DNA of 37,594 nucleotides from Prochlorococcus sp. scB243_495L20 (GCA_000634215.1 JFLX01000006.1:1-37594), one strand, 5' to 3'; numbered from the stretch's first letter, positions 14,719-24,045 are shown. Notes: a model not told the origin generated them from the letters alone. Numbers and translations: made by a program.

Positions 14719-14729
14719 AGAATAAAACT

Positions 14730-16124
14730 TTGCAAGCAACTAATCCTATTTGGGCGGAAGTTCAACAATCACTCCAAAAAACTTTAAGTAAGCCTTCATT
14801 TGAGACATGGATAAGGCCTGCTAAATTTAATTGCTTTGAAAATGGCTTATTAACTTTAATCGCCCCAAATACATTTTCTAGTGATTGGTTGAGAAAGAAT
14901 TATTGTGAAACTATTGAAAAAGCTGCAAAGGAAATCTGCGGTCATGATGTAAAAGTTGTTTTTAAATCTGAAACAAATACCAGCAGCGATTTAACAAATG
15001 AAGATAAACCTAACGAACAGAATGTCCATCATAAAACAAGATCTTTTTCTAGTAATAACCAAAATAATTCTTCAAAAAATCAGTTCAAAAATCCTAATGG
15101 TTTAAATTTACGCTACGTATTTAAAAGATTTGTTGTAGGTCCAAATAGTAGGTTGGCTCATGCCGCAGCCTTAGCCGTTGCCGAGTCTCCTGGGAGAGAA
15201 TTCAATCCATTATTTATCTGTGGAGGAGTAGGTCTTGGCAAGACTCATTTAATGCAAGCAATAGGTCATTATCGAGTAGAAATAGATCCAGAAGCAAAAG
15301 TTAAATATGTATCCACAGAGACTTTTACAAATGATGTTATTAGTGGTATTCGAAGAGATGGAATGACAGCTATTCGAGATAAATATAGAAATGTAGATTT
15401 GATTTTAATTGACGATATACAGTTCTTAGAAGGTAAAGAGTATACGCAGGAAGAATTCTTTCATACATTTAACGCACTTCACGAATCAGGAAGTCAAATA
15501 GTTATTGCAAGTGATAGACCACCAAATCAATTGTCGGGGATTCAAGAGAGATTAATTTCTAGGTTCTCAATGGGTATGACCGCAGATATTCAACCACCTG
15601 ACCTTGAGACGAGGACAGCCATCCTTCAAAAAAAGGCAGAACAAGAGAGGATGAGTCTTCCAAGAGATTTAATTCAATTCATAGCAGGAAGATTCACGTC
15701 GAATATTCGAGAATTGGAAGGAGCATTTACTAGAGCTGTTGCATTTGCATCAATAACAGGCTTGCCAATGACAGTTCAATCAATTGCTCCAATGCTTGAT
15801 CCTAATAGTGTTGGAGTAGTTGTTACTCCAAAACAAGTTATTAATAAAGTGTCAGATTTCTTTAAAGTTTCTACTGATGAATTGATCAGTTCAAGTAGGA
15901 GAAAACCAGTAAGTCAAGCTAGACAAATAGGTATGTATCTTATGAGACATGGTACGGATTTAAGCCTACCAAGAATTGGAGATGAGTTTGGGGGTAAGGA
16001 CCATACAACAGTTATGTATGCTATTGAACAAGTTGAAAAAAAATTATCTATTGATCCAAATATTGCAAGTCAAGTTCAAAAAATAAGAGATTTACTTCAA
16101 ATAGATTCAAGAAAAAATTTATAG
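14730..16124 (+). CDS. dnaA: Chromosomal replication initiator DnaA
   Basis: Initiator AAA+ protein that binds DnaA boxes and opens the origin. The 464 residues hold the N-terminal domain ([11 protein letters not shown] to about 85), a variable Asn/Ser-rich linker (about 90-125), an AAA+ domain with P-loop GGVGLGKTH near 164 and Walker [10 protein letters not shown], and a C-terminal DNA-binding domain with [18 protein letters not shown] and [11 protein letters not shown] near 420. TTG start with a typical MQATNPIW opening. I see no DnaA-box cluster or dnaN beside it, so the replication origin is probably elsewhere, as is usual in these genomes. Confidence 0.97.
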   Translation: MQATNPIWAEVQQSLQKTLSKPSFETWIRPAKFNCFENGLLTLIAPNTFSSDWLRKNYCETIEKAAKEICGHDVKVVFKSETNTSSDLTNEDKPNEQNVHHKTRSFSSNNQNNSSKNQFKNPNGLNLRYVFKRFVVGPNSRLAHAAALAVAESPGREFNPLFICGGVGLGKTHLMQAIGHYRVEIDPEAKVKYVSTETFTNDVISGIRRDGMTAIRDKYRNVDLILIDDIQFLEGKEYTQEEFFHTFNALHESGSQIVIASDRPPNQLSGIQERLISRFSMGMTADIQPPDLETRTAILQKKAEQERMSLPRDLIQFIAGRFTSNIRELEGAFTRAVAFASITGLPMTVQSIAPMLDPNSVGVVVTPKQVINKVSDFFKVSTDELISSSRRKPVSQARQIGMYLMRHGTDLSLPRIGDEFGGKDHTTVMYAIEQVEKKLSIDPNIASQVQKIRDLLQIDSRKNL

Positions 16125-16129
16125 TTTTA

Positions 16130-17362
16130 CTAATAACTAGAAATGAAATTTATAGGATCTTGATCATATCTATGCCTAAAAGGTATCTTATCTATTTCAT
16201 TGATATCACTAAGCGATTCAATTTTATTTAATGATTTTCTTAATAACCTTGCTGAAATAATTGGCATATCTCTTGGAACTGAGATTCTATTTTTTAAGTA
16301 TCTTAGAGAGATTCCTGAAAGTTTTTTAGGGATTAATACTTCACCTGTGATCATATGGCTCAAAGCTGATCTCAATGATTCGTCAAAGGATTCTTTATTG
16401 TATGGGTTTACCTTTAGTAAATTGTCTTTATGCTTTATCACTCTTTTTAGAGCAATTGTTGCATAATATTTTGACTCATAATTTTGGTTTAATTCATAAT
16501 TACCTAAACCCTCCCCAGTATCTATTAGCTTAGAGTAAGTAATCTGTTTTTCATTGCTTTCTTTATAGCATCCCCCCATTTGTGGGGGTAAATCATGAGA
16601 ATGAGTATGAAAATCTCCTTGAGTTCCTCTATAAGCACTTGTCCCTTCAAAAAGGGTAAGCCAGTTATCTACATGACGGTAATTAGATCTTAGATTAAAC
16701 CCTTTATAATAAATGAGAGATGCATTCATTCTCTCCATGTAGGGAATAAAAATTATATCTCCAACACCAGGCTCTATATCACCCGTGTTAGAAACTGATG
16801 GATCAAGAAACCCTGATTTTGAGATACTTAAGATTTCATCGAGTTTAGTAATGGATTCTTTAAATCTTTTTTTTCTTAAAGAGTTATCTATAAAATTAAA
16901 GCTTTCTCGGCAGAGCCAATTACACCAGGATCTGAAAATTTCTCTTTCTAACTCTCGAATTTTGATAAGGTGGTTAGATGTTATAAAAGATCCAAGTGCT
17001 CCAAATTCATTTTCTAAAAAAGCTATTATATCGTCGCTTTCAGTTATAACTTTCCCTTTAAATTCAATTGCAGGTAATTTCCCCGATCTGACTTTTTCGA
17101 GGAACCAACTTTCTTTTTGGCCGTAGCAAAACATATTTATTTTCTTGACTCTGTATGGAATTTTCTTAAATTCAAGCCATAACCATATCTTCTGACAGTA
17201 AGGACACCAAGAATGCCTATCCCTATAGAGGGTAATTAATACATCATTTTCACTATGTCCAAATAATCTTAAATTTGCATAGGAATTATTTATACCATGG
17301 ACTCTATCAAGATCTTCAACTTCAAAATTATTTAATTCATCCCATGTCAACATCCCATCCAT
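16130..17362 (-). CDS. Glutathione S-transferase family protein, long form
   Basis: Protein of 410 residues with a thioredoxin-fold GST N-domain at about 40-125: LITLYRDRHSWCPYCQKIWLWLEFKKIPY carries a CPYC active-site motif, followed by the cis-Pro region GKLPAIEFKGKVITESDDI (glutathione-binding E-S). A helical GST C-domain follows (about 130-240), and about 150 further residues form a cyanobacterial extension I do not recognise. The CPYC pair fits an omega/beta-like or glutaredoxin-like thiol transferase rather than a detoxifying GST. It is divergent from gor across 52 nt, so both may share control. It ends 6 nt from dnaA (convergent). Confidence 0.88.
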   Translation of the reverse strand: MDGMLTWDELNNFEVEDLDRVHGINNSYANLRLFGHSENDVLITLYRDRHSWCPYCQKIWLWLEFKKIPYRVKKINMFCYGQKESWFLEKVRSGKLPAIEFKGKVITESDDIIAFLENEFGALGSFITSNHLIKIRELEREIFRSWCNWLCRESFNFIDNSLRKKRFKESITKLDEILSISKSGFLDPSVSNTGDIEPGVGDIIFIPYMERMNASLIYYKGFNLRSNYRHVDNWLTLFEGTSAYRGTQGDFHTHSHDLPPQMGGCYKESNEKQITYSKLIDTGEGLGNYELNQNYESKYYATIALKRVIKHKDNLLKVNPYNKESFDESLRSALSHMITGEVLIPKKLSGISLRYLKNRISVPRDMPIISARLLRKSLNKIESLSDINEIDKIPFRHRYDQDPINFISSY

Positions 17363-17414
17363 TATTTGAATTAAAGCTATAAACTAACGTTATAATAATT
17401 GATTAAAAAAAGTC

Positions 17415-18779
17415 TTGGAATCTGAATTTGATTTAATTGTTGTTGGCGCTGGATCTGGAGGACTCGCGGCGGCTAAACGTGCGGCAAGTTATGGAGCAAA
17501 AGTCGCAATCATAGAAGCAAATCAAATAGGAGGAACTTGTGTGATAAGGGGATGTGTGCCCAAGAAATTAATGGTTTATGCAGCTAAAAGTAAAAAAAAT
17601 ATGGATTCTTCTGAAGGATATGGATTAAAAAATGAAGGTATTAATTTTGCATCAAATATTTTGTTGAAGAATGTTAGAGAGGAGGTTTCTAGATTAAGTA
17701 ATTTACATAGAAATTCTTTAAAAAAGTTGAATATAACTATTTTTGAAGGCTTAGGAAGATTTATTACTCAAAATGAATTAGAAATTATTTGTTTAAACAC
17801 AAAGAAAATTAAAAACAAAATAAGTTCAAAAAAAATTCTTATTTCAGTTGGAGGTAAACCAAAGAAATTAAATATTCCTGGGATAGATTTGGCATGGACT
17901 AGTGATGATATTTTTGAATTAGAAAAGTTTCCTAAATCAATATTAATAGTAGGAGGTGGATATATTGCTTGTGAATTTGCTTCTATTTTCAGAAATTTAG
18001 GTACTGAAGTAACTCAATTAATTAGAGGTCAACATTTACTTAGGGGTTTTGATGAGGATCTTTCTTCATGCCTAGAGGAATCACCTACTTTTACTGAAAT
18101 AAATATAATCCCCAATACTCAATTAAATTCTATCAAGAAAGTAAATGGAGATCTGGAATCTACCCTAGATTCGGGAGATAAACTCCTTACTAATAATATC
18201 CTTATTGCTACAGGAAGAGAGCCAAATCTTTTGCCTTTAAATTTAGATTTTTTAAATCTAAAGATGGATGGCCAATATTTAGATGTCGATGAACTTAATC
18301 AAACAAGCAACGCAAATATTTTTGCAGTTGGCGATATCATAAATAAGCCAAACTTAACTCCAGTAGCAATAGAACAAGGGAGAGTTTTTTCGGATAATTT
18401 TTTTAATGACCAAAAAAGAAAAGTAAATTATGAATATATCCCTAAGGCCGTTTTTACTATTCCAGAAATTTCAACAGTTGGCTTAAGTGAGAAAAGAGCT
18501 AAAGAGATTTACTCTGAAAAAAATATAAAAATTTTCAAATGCAAATTTACCCCTATGTCTAATACCTTTAAAAAGAATAAATCAAAATGTATGTTGAAGA
18601 TCGTAGTTCATAAGCTAACTGACAAAGTCCTAGGATGTCATATGTTTGGAGAAACATCGTCTGAGATTATTCAAATGGTATCAATTTCATTAAATGCAGG
18701 GATAACAAAAGAAGACTTTGATATTACAATGGCTTTGCACCCAACTATCTCAGAAGAATTTGTGACTATGTATGGATAA
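17415..18779 (+). CDS. gor: Glutathione reductase
   Basis: NADPH-dependent flavoprotein that regenerates reduced glutathione; 454 residues, cytosolic homodimer. FAD site GAGSGGLAA (11-19), redox disulfide C42/C47 in GGTCVIRGCVPKK, NADPH site IVGGGYIACEFASIF with the downstream RGQHLLRGFD segment, second FAD motif FAVGD, and C-terminal HPTISEE carrying the catalytic His. The Arg after the second strand supports NADPH rather than NADH. TTG start at a normal family N terminus. Divergent from the GST-like gene; convergent with the exchanger gene, with 2 nt between them. Confidence 0.95.
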   Translation: MESEFDLIVVGAGSGGLAAAKRAASYGAKVAIIEANQIGGTCVIRGCVPKKLMVYAAKSKKNMDSSEGYGLKNEGINFASNILLKNVREEVSRLSNLHRNSLKKLNITIFEGLGRFITQNELEIICLNTKKIKNKISSKKILISVGGKPKKLNIPGIDLAWTSDDIFELEKFPKSILIVGGGYIACEFASIFRNLGTEVTQLIRGQHLLRGFDEDLSSCLEESPTFTEINIIPNTQLNSIKKVNGDLESTLDSGDKLLTNNILIATGREPNLLPLNLDFLNLKMDGQYLDVDELNQTSNANIFAVGDIINKPNLTPVAIEQGRVFSDNFFNDQKRKVNYEYIPKAVFTIPEISTVGLSEKRAKEIYSEKNIKIFKCKFTPMSNTFKKNKSKCMLKIVVHKLTDKVLGCHMFGETSSEIIQMVSISLNAGITKEDFDITMALHPTISEEFVTMYG

Positions 18780-18781
18780 AA

Positions 18782-19861
18782 TTATGAATTAGAAAATTTT
18801 AATTTTTCTTGAACAATCAGAAATATTATAAGTAATGCAAAATAAATAAATAAACCTATCCTTAATTCAGAAAGGAAGTTATATTCATTCAGGAAAAGTA
18901 TCTTATCGAGAATGTAGAAAATATAAAGATTAAGCAAAATAAATCCTTCAATTCTTGTAATTTTCCCTTTGCTCCAGAAAATCGGTAAGCATGCAAAGGT
19001 AGTTAAAACCATAAAAGGTAAGTCAACTTTTATTAGACTCTGTTCAATCACTAAACCTTTAAATCCTGAAAAAATACTGCAACTTCCAAGGATTAAAAGT
19101 TGATTAAGTAAATTACTTCCTATTACATTCCCAATCGCAAGATCTGTTTTGCCTTTAAATGCAGCAATTATGGAAGTTACTAATTCTGGTAAAGATGTCC
19201 CAGTTGCGACGATAGTTAAACCAATAACAATTTCATTTACACCCAAAAGAGTAGCTAGCGTTTGAGAACCATTTACTAAGATATTTGAACCAAAGCTTAA
19301 AAGAAATATTCCCAATATTAACTTTAGTAAAATATTCATTTTCCCTTTATAGTTATCTTTTAATTCTTTTATCTCTGGTTCAGCATCTTTTGTCTCCTCT
19401 CCTTTTTCATTTATGGTATTGATTTCCCATATTGTATTTAAGATTAAACAAAATATTAGAAATACCCCTGCTTGCAATGTTAATAAGCCTGTTGATGACA
19501 TAGCCCAAACTGCACAAGAAATTGCCATTAAAAGAGGCACATCTCTTCTGACTATTCTGCTTTTTACTTTAAGAGGTGTTATCAATGAGCTTATGCCCAA
19601 AACAACGAGAACATTAAAAATATTGCTTCCAATTACATTGCTTGCCGCAAGCGAATCACTGCCTTTAATAATTGAACTCAAACTTACCAACAATTCAGGA
19701 GAGCTTGTTCCAAGAGAAACAACTGTCAAACCAATTACTATTTGAGGTATTCCTAAAATTAAAGATAAAAATATGGCTCCTTGAATAAAGAACTCTCCTC
19801 CAGCAAAAAGTAAAACTACTCCTAAAACTATTTCTATTATTGGAAATAAAAAATCACTCAT
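18782..19861 (-). CDS. Na+/Ca2+ exchanger family (CaCA) antiporter
   Basis: Inner-membrane cation/Ca2+ antiporter of about ten helices (359 residues). The two inverted alpha repeats are clear: VVSLGTSSPELLVSLSSI with ASNVIGSNIFN in the first half, and IVATGTSLPELVTSIIAAF with AIGNVIGSNLLN in the second, each with the ion-binding Glu. A charged cytosolic loop (about 145-170) separates the halves. Likely exports Ca2+ in exchange for Na+ or H+ in sea water; ion preference cannot be read from sequence. Divergent from pyrC over 119 nt. Confidence 0.93.
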   Translation of the reverse strand: MSDFLFPIIEIVLGVVLLFAGGEFFIQGAIFLSLILGIPQIVIGLTVVSLGTSSPELLVSLSSIIKGSDSLAASNVIGSNIFNVLVVLGISSLITPLKVKSRIVRRDVPLLMAISCAVWAMSSTGLLTLQAGVFLIFCLILNTIWEINTINEKGEETKDAEPEIKELKDNYKGKMNILLKLILGIFLLSFGSNILVNGSQTLATLLGVNEIVIGLTIVATGTSLPELVTSIIAAFKGKTDLAIGNVIGSNLLNQLLILGSCSIFSGFKGLVIEQSLIKVDLPFMVLTTFACLPIFWSKGKITRIEGFILLNLYIFYILDKILFLNEYNFLSELRIGLFIYFALLIIFLIVQEKLKFSNS

Positions 19862-19951
19862 ATTTAGGATTTAATTTAGATAATAAAAATTTTCATAATT
19901 GGTTAATAACTATCCTCGAATATCTATAATTTATTGTCAATTTTAATTTGC

Positions 19952-19960
19952 TGTTAAAAT
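19952..19960 (+). promoter_or_regulatory. Candidate extended -10 promoter for pyrC
   Basis: TGTTAAAAT fits an extended -10 (TGn-TAAAAT), with TTGTCA at 19934-19939 as a possible -35 (short spacing of 15). The start of transcription would be about 15 nt before the TTG start codon. Confidence 0.35.
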
Positions 19961-19980
19961 TGATTAAATAGAAAAAATTT

Positions 19981-21030
19981 TTGAAGACTTTAAACATAAT
20001 AAAACCTGATGATTGGCATTTACATTTAAGAGAAGGTCTTGTATTAAAAAATATCATTCAGTTTACTTCGGAATATTTTGGAAGAGCCATTGTTATGCCC
20101 AATACTAAAAGTCCAATAACAACAATCAATAGCGCTATTTCTTACAGGAAATCTATTCTTGAAGCGCTACCAGAAAGTTCTAAGTTTGAACCATTAATGA
20201 CAATTTATCTTACAGATGACACTGATAAAGGGGAACTAATTAGTGGTTTTAAAAATAATGTTTTTTTTGCAGCAAAATTATATCCTGCTAATGCCACAAC
20301 AAATTCCAGTCATGGAGTTAGGAAAATAGAAAATCTATATAAGATCTTTGAATTAATGCAAGATTCTGGAATGCCTCTTTTAATTCATGGGGAAGTGACT
20401 GATTCTGAAGTAGATGTATTCGATAGAGAAGAAGTTTTTATAGATAAAGAACTTTCTCAAATAATTAAAAGATTTCCAAAATTAAAAATCGTTCTAGAAC
20501 ATATAACCACCTCTTACGCAGTGGATTTTGTGCAAGAAAATAATATTGGGGCTACTATTACCCCGCATCATTTGCATATAAATAGAAATGCAATGTTTTT
20601 TGGAGGCTTAAATAGTGATTTTTATTGCTTACCAGTTGCTAAGAGGGAAAATAATAGACTCGCTTTGAGGAGAGCTGCAACAAGTGGGAAAGAATGTTTT
20701 TTCTTGGGGACTGACTCTGCTCCACACCTTAGGAAGTGGAAGGCTTTTTGTGGATGTGCAGGCATTTTTAATTCGCCAGTAGCAATTGAAAGCTACTTAA
20801 CAGTTTTCGAAGAGGAGGATGCTATAGATAATTTTGAAAAGTTTGCAAGTTTGAATGGCCCTAATTTTTATAATGTCCCACCAAATAAAGAAAAATTAAA
20901 ATTAGTTTCTAGACCTAACAAAATTAAAGAATATATTGATGTTGTTGAAGAAAAAAATATTGTCGGACATATAAAACCATTTCATGCAGGTGAAACTTTA
21001 CAATGGCAAGTAGAAGGAATAGTAAATTAA
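19981..21030 (+). CDS. pyrC: Dihydroorotase
   Basis: Zinc amidohydrolase that closes carbamoyl-aspartate to dihydroorotate in pyrimidine synthesis. It belongs to the short PyrC class (349 residues). Metal ligands are seen: H13/H15 in DDWHLHLREG, the carbamylated K99 in AAKLYPANATTNS, His in LIHGEV, His in LEHITT and Asp in GTDSAPH. TTG start gives the normal N terminus MKTLNIIKPDDW. Monocistronic by context: divergent neighbour upstream, tRNA gene about 100 nt downstream. Confidence 0.95.
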   Translation: MKTLNIIKPDDWHLHLREGLVLKNIIQFTSEYFGRAIVMPNTKSPITTINSAISYRKSILEALPESSKFEPLMTIYLTDDTDKGELISGFKNNVFFAAKLYPANATTNSSHGVRKIENLYKIFELMQDSGMPLLIHGEVTDSEVDVFDREEVFIDKELSQIIKRFPKLKIVLEHITTSYAVDFVQENNIGATITPHHLHINRNAMFFGGLNSDFYCLPVAKRENNRLALRRAATSGKECFFLGTDSAPHLRKWKAFCGCAGIFNSPVAIESYLTVFEEEDAIDNFEKFASLNGPNFYNVPPNKEKLKLVSRPNKIKEYIDVVEEKNIVGHIKPFHAGETLQWQVEGIVN

Positions 21031-21079
21031 AAAATTAGATTTAATCTGACAATTAAAAGTGTAAATATTCCAATTTTTT

Positions 21080-21109
21080 TTGGTTAAATGGGTTACTTTC
21101 AGCTACGAT
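21080..21109 (+). promoter_or_regulatory. Candidate promoter for tRNA-Leu
   Basis: TTGGTT (21080-21085) and TACGAT (21104-21109) with 18-nt spacing. It would start transcription about 14 nt before the tRNA. Confidence 0.35.
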
Positions 21110-21129
21110 TAGAAAGCGTAAATTTCTTT

Positions 21130-21215
21130 GGGAGTGTGGCGGAATTGGTAGACGCGCCGGACTTAAAATCCGTCGAGCGATTTAGCTCGTGGGGGTTCAA
21201 GTCCCCCCACTCCCA
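21130..21215 (+). tRNA. tRNA-Leu(UAA), intron-less
   Basis: Class II tRNA of 86 nt. The acceptor GGGAGTG (21130-21136) pairs with CACTCCC (21208-21214), discriminator A 21215. The anticodon stem CCGGA/TCCG-type encloses loop CTTAAAA with anticodon TAA (21164-21166). The long variable arm is CGAGCGATTTAGCTCG (21174-21189), and the T arm is GGGGGTTCAAGTCCCCC. CCA is not encoded. The anticodon loop is uninterrupted, so the group I intron found here in many other cyanobacteria and in plastids is absent. Confidence 0.97.
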
Positions 21216-21293
21216 TTATTTAATTATTATTTTTTAGTTCTGACGATAACTTCCAATAGTTGTTATGTTTTAACTAAGCAACCATAAATTAAA

Positions 21294-21527
21294 ATGGAAA
21301 GTTTTTTCAATAATTCATTCGCTACTTTAATTGCTTATATCGGAATTATTTCTACCTATTTATTGGTTATCCCATTGTTACTATTTTACTGGATGAATAA
21401 TAGATGGAATATTATGGGCAAATTTGAAAGATTAGGAATTTATGGCCTTGTATTTCTTTTCTTCCCTGGTTTAATTTTATTTTCTCCATTTTTAAATCTC
21501 AGACCAAAAGGAAGTGGTAAAGGGTAA
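21294..21527 (+). CDS. ndhL: NDH-1 subunit L
   Basis: Small membrane subunit of the cyanobacterial/plastid-type NDH-1 complex, needed for cyclic electron flow, respiration and CO2-uptake forms of the complex (first found as IctA). The 77 residues form two hydrophobic helices (about 8-32 and 48-68) joined by [19 protein letters not shown], and the [18 protein letters not shown] end is typical of the family. The thylakoid membrane is the expected location. A DUF3007 gene starts 4 nt after and trpA 153 nt further, an order common in cyanobacteria. Confidence 0.92.
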   Translation: MESFFNNSFATLIAYIGIISTYLLVIPLLLFYWMNNRWNIMGKFERLGIYGLVFLFFPGLILFSPFLNLRPKGSGKG

Positions 21528-21531
21528 ATAA

Positions 21532-21852
21532 TTGACTAAAGGAAAAGTTATACAAATAGGTTTATTTATTTCATTAATAGGATTAATTAGTTATAAATTT
21601 GCACCTCAAATTGGTATCGATAATTTTACAACCACTACTCTATCAAGTTGTATCTTGATTTTGATTGTTATTACTTGGGTAACATCTTACGTGTATAGAG
21701 TTATAAATGGAAAAATGACTTTTATGGAACAAAGGAAACGTTATAGAAAAGAGTATGAAAAAGTTGTTAATGATAAACTAGAAACCAAATTCAACTCATT
21801 GTCAAAGGAAGAGCAGCAAAAACTTATGGAAGATTTAGAGAAAAATCCATAA
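21532..21852 (+). CDS. DUF3007 family membrane protein
   Basis: Conserved cyanobacterial protein of 106 residues, family DUF3007, with two membrane helices (about 6-22 and 36-55) followed by a charged helical tail (MEQRKRYRKEYEK to the end) likely in the cytoplasm. Function unknown. Its constant place directly after ndhL, here with 4 nt between, suggests a link to NDH-1 assembly or function, which is inference. TTG start (M-T-K-G-K). Confidence 0.8.
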   Translation: MTKGKVIQIGLFISLIGLISYKFAPQIGIDNFTTTTLSSCILILIVITWVTSYVYRVINGKMTFMEQRKRYRKEYEKVVNDKLETKFNSLSKEEQQKLMEDLEKNP

Positions 21853-21880
21853 ATTTTTCATAGAAAAATATCTAAAAATT

Positions 21881-22723
21881 ATGAGAGATAACAAAATGCA
21901 AATTACTAAAAATGAACCTTTATCTAAGGTAGATGAGATGTTTTGTGAGTTAAAAAATAAAAAAAAATTTGCTTTAATGCCTTTTATAATGGCTGGAGAT
22001 CCCAATATTGAAATAACGTCTAAGATCTTATTAAAGTTACAAGAAAATGGAGCTGACCTTATTGAATTAGGTATCCCATATAGTGACCCACTTGCAGATG
22101 GACCTGTTATTCAATTGGCTGCCTCTCGCGCCTTAAAGTCAGGCACTAGCTTAAGAAAAGTAATTAAACTTTTAGAGTCTTTAAAAGGTAAATTAAATAT
22201 CCCCATCATCCTTTTTTCTTACTTGAATCCATTACTATGTTTTGGCTTTGAAAGGTTTTGTGAGATAGCATCTGATGCTGGCGTTTCTGGACTAATAGTT
22301 CCTGACCTCCCTTTGGAGGAAGCTTATAAATTTTCTAAAATAGTTAGTAACCATTCTATGGACTTAATTTTATTGGTAGCGCCAACTACTCCTTTTGAAA
22401 GAATGAAACAAATATCAAATCATACAAAAGGCTTTACTTATTTAGTTAGTGTAACAGGCGTCACTGGTGAGAGAAACAAAATGGAAAATAGAGTAGAAAA
22501 TCTTATTGCTAAATTAAAAGATGTAAATAGCAATCCAATTGCTGTTGGGTTTGGAATATCAACTCCAGAACATGTTAATAAAGTTCGTGAGTGGGGAGCA
22601 GATGGAGTAATTATTGGGAGTGCATTTGTAAAACGAATCTCGAGCTCAAGTGAAAAAGATGTTGTCGATCATGTTGGTGAGTTTTGTAAAGAAATGCGTT
22701 TAGCTGCTGATCAAAAAAAATAA
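21881..22723 (+). CDS. trpA: Tryptophan synthase alpha subunit
   Basis: Cleaves indole-3-glycerol phosphate to indole, passed by a tunnel to TrpB. TIM-barrel protein of 280 residues. Catalytic residues are visible: the Glu in LIELGIPYSDPLADGP and the Asp in the same motif. Phosphate-binding loops are VGFGISTPEHV and IIGSAFV, with the mobile loop SVTGVTGER. The first 15 residues are weakly conserved, so the in-frame ATG at 21896 is an alternative start. trpB is not in the window. Downstream of ndhL and DUF3007 on the same strand. Confidence 0.95.
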   Translation: MRDNKMQITKNEPLSKVDEMFCELKNKKKFALMPFIMAGDPNIEITSKILLKLQENGADLIELGIPYSDPLADGPVIQLAASRALKSGTSLRKVIKLLESLKGKLNIPIILFSYLNPLLCFGFERFCEIASDAGVSGLIVPDLPLEEAYKFSKIVSNHSMDLILLVAPTTPFERMKQISNHTKGFTYLVSVTGVTGERNKMENRVENLIAKLKDVNSNPIAVGFGISTPEHVNKVREWGADGVIIGSAFVKRISSSSEKDVVDHVGEFCKEMRLAADQKK

Positions 22724-22806
22724 ATACAAAGATAATTTACTAATTAAAAGAATTATTTATAGAAAATTTAATTAAAAATGTTATTACCAATTTATTGTTG
22801 TTGTCT

Positions 22807-23163
22807 TTAAGATTCTTCTGTAGGTAATAATCTGATTTGTTTTCTCCCTAGCTTAATTTCAAATTCATCACCTGCTTTTAAATCAAGAAGTGCTGTATAT
22901 GCTTTCCCAATCAGAAGATTTCCATTGCCTTGAACTGTAGCAATATAACTAAGTTTTCTTCCACCTTTTCCAATACCTGCAACTCCAGAATCACCCAGAT
23001 TAACCCCTTTTGCTTCTAAAAGTGCTTCATAAAATGCGGTAAAGTTTAAGCGTTCACCTCCGTTTTTTTTAGCGGAAACATATCCACAGGCGCGAACTAG
23101 GTCGGATTTGCTAACATCACCAAGTTCTTTAACTTTTGCAAGGAGATCGCTACCAGTTAGCAT
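22807..23163 (-). CDS. cyAbrB-type transcription regulator
   Basis: AbrB-like DNA-binding protein of the cyanobacterial class (cyAbrB), 118 residues. The N-terminal half (LTGSDLLAKVKELGDVSKSDLVRACGYVS to NFTAFYEALLEAKG) is the cyanobacterial-specific domain. The C-terminal half (KLSYIATVQGNGNLLIGKAYTALLDLKAGDEFEIKLGRKQIRL) is the swapped-hairpin AbrB fold, here at the C terminus rather than the N terminus as in Bacillus. Known relatives adjust carbon/nitrogen balance and inorganic-carbon uptake genes, so it could act on the carboxysome and ndh genes; that is inference. Confidence 0.88.
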   Translation of the reverse strand: MLTGSDLLAKVKELGDVSKSDLVRACGYVSAKKNGGERLNFTAFYEALLEAKGVNLGDSGVAGIGKGGRKLSYIATVQGNGNLLIGKAYTALLDLKAGDEFEIKLGRKQIRLLPTEES

Positions 23164-23260
23164 AATTAATTAAAAGAAAGTTGTATTAAATAACATAGCA
23201 ATCTGCGTGTAATATATGCAATTATTAAGTATCAATTCATTCTATTATTTATATTTAAAA

Positions 23261-23530
23261 ATGGAAAAGTTTGTAGTTTTTGGAAGGTACTGTGAAGATG
23301 CAATTATTAAAAGGGAACCATTTCGAGAACAACATCTTAAGAGACTTAAAAACTTAAAAGATAGCGATATTTTAGTTACATTAGGGCCAACAAAATGTAC
23401 CAAATATTTGTTTGGAATTTTTAATGCTAATAATGTAAGCGAGTTGAAAGATCTTATTGAGGAGGATATTTATTGGGAAAAAGGTATATGGATTAATTAT
23501 GATATTTATCCCTGGATTCAAGCATTTTAA
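23261..23530 (+). CDS. YciI-like small protein
   Basis: Protein of 89 residues with the ferredoxin-like YciI fold pattern: MEKFVVFGRYCEDAIIKREPFREQHLKRLKNL, a strand ILVTLGPT, and ELKDLIEEDIYWEKGIWINYDIYPW. The usual DHP motif of catalytic YciI proteins is only partly kept, so activity is uncertain. ATG 23261 is preferred over an ATG 45 nt upstream because the family begins at this M and the extra residues look like spacer. Divergent from cyAbrB. Confidence 0.78.
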   Translation: MEKFVVFGRYCEDAIIKREPFREQHLKRLKNLKDSDILVTLGPTKCTKYLFGIFNANNVSELKDLIEEDIYWEKGIWINYDIYPWIQAF

Positions 23531-23705
23531 ATATGATTTACGAAAAAATTAAGTAATTATTAATTATTTATTAAAAGAATTAATTCACCTTAAAAATACA
23601 TATTATTTTTGCTTTAATAATTCAATTATTTATCTTATTTAGGAGTTAAAACGATATTTATCTAAACATTAATTTTAAGAGGTTATATCATTTTTAATTA
23701 AAAAT

Positions 23706-23724
23706 ATATTATTTTAAATAATAT
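23706..23724. terminator. A+T hairpin between convergent genes (weak terminator)
   Basis: ATATTATTT, T, AAATAATAT: a perfect inverted repeat at the end of the 194-nt spacer, next to the HTH gene stop. It may serve the gene on either strand. Weak because it is only A-T pairs. The rest of 23531-23705 is A+T-rich without a visible feature. Confidence 0.25.
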
Positions 23725-24045
23725 TTATTTACTAGTATCTTGATTTATCTGGTTTACTAATGAGTCGATATCTAATTGATTATATGGTGGTGTTTGTTTT
23801 GTTTCTAGATAATCGTTCTTGATATTGTTTAACCATTTTTGCTCAATCTTTATAAGATTTTTTGCAATATTGAACATGCCGCCTTTTTTATATAATTCTT
23901 TCATTTTGAGAATAATCTCGGAGGTTCTACTCGATTTAATATTTAATTCATTTGCTAAGTCTTTTTGGGTAAATCCATGCGTTTTTAACCAATCTTTAAT
24001 GAAGGAGACGAGTTCTTTTTCTTCCTGTATAGATAATTTACTCAT
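23725..24045 (-). CDS. Small helix-turn-helix protein
   Basis: Protein of 106 residues with a likely helix-turn-helix: KTHGFTQKDLANELNIKSSRTSEIILKMKE, where FTQKDLANELN is the first and SSRTSEIILKM the recognition helix. The rest is charged and helical (MFNIAKNLIKIEQKWLNN), with a polar C-terminal tail. It resembles phage-like or XRE-type regulators, but I cannot place it in a named family. Its ATG begins at the base next to the DUF1232 stop codon, so translation is probably coupled and the two may work together. Confidence 0.75.
   Translation of the reverse strand: MSKLSIQEEKELVSFIKDWLKTHGFTQKDLANELNIKSSRTSEIILKMKELYKKGGMFNIAKNLIKIEQKWLNNIKNDYLETKQTPPYNQLDIDSLVNQINQDTSK

Noticed and set aside
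14561-14729. Replication origin beside dnaA
   Set aside because: No cluster of TTATCCACA-type boxes and no dnaN next to it.
23216-23260. Upstream ATG for the YciI-like gene
   Set aside because: The extra 15 residues are hydrophobic spacer-like, and the family begins at the M encoded at 23261.
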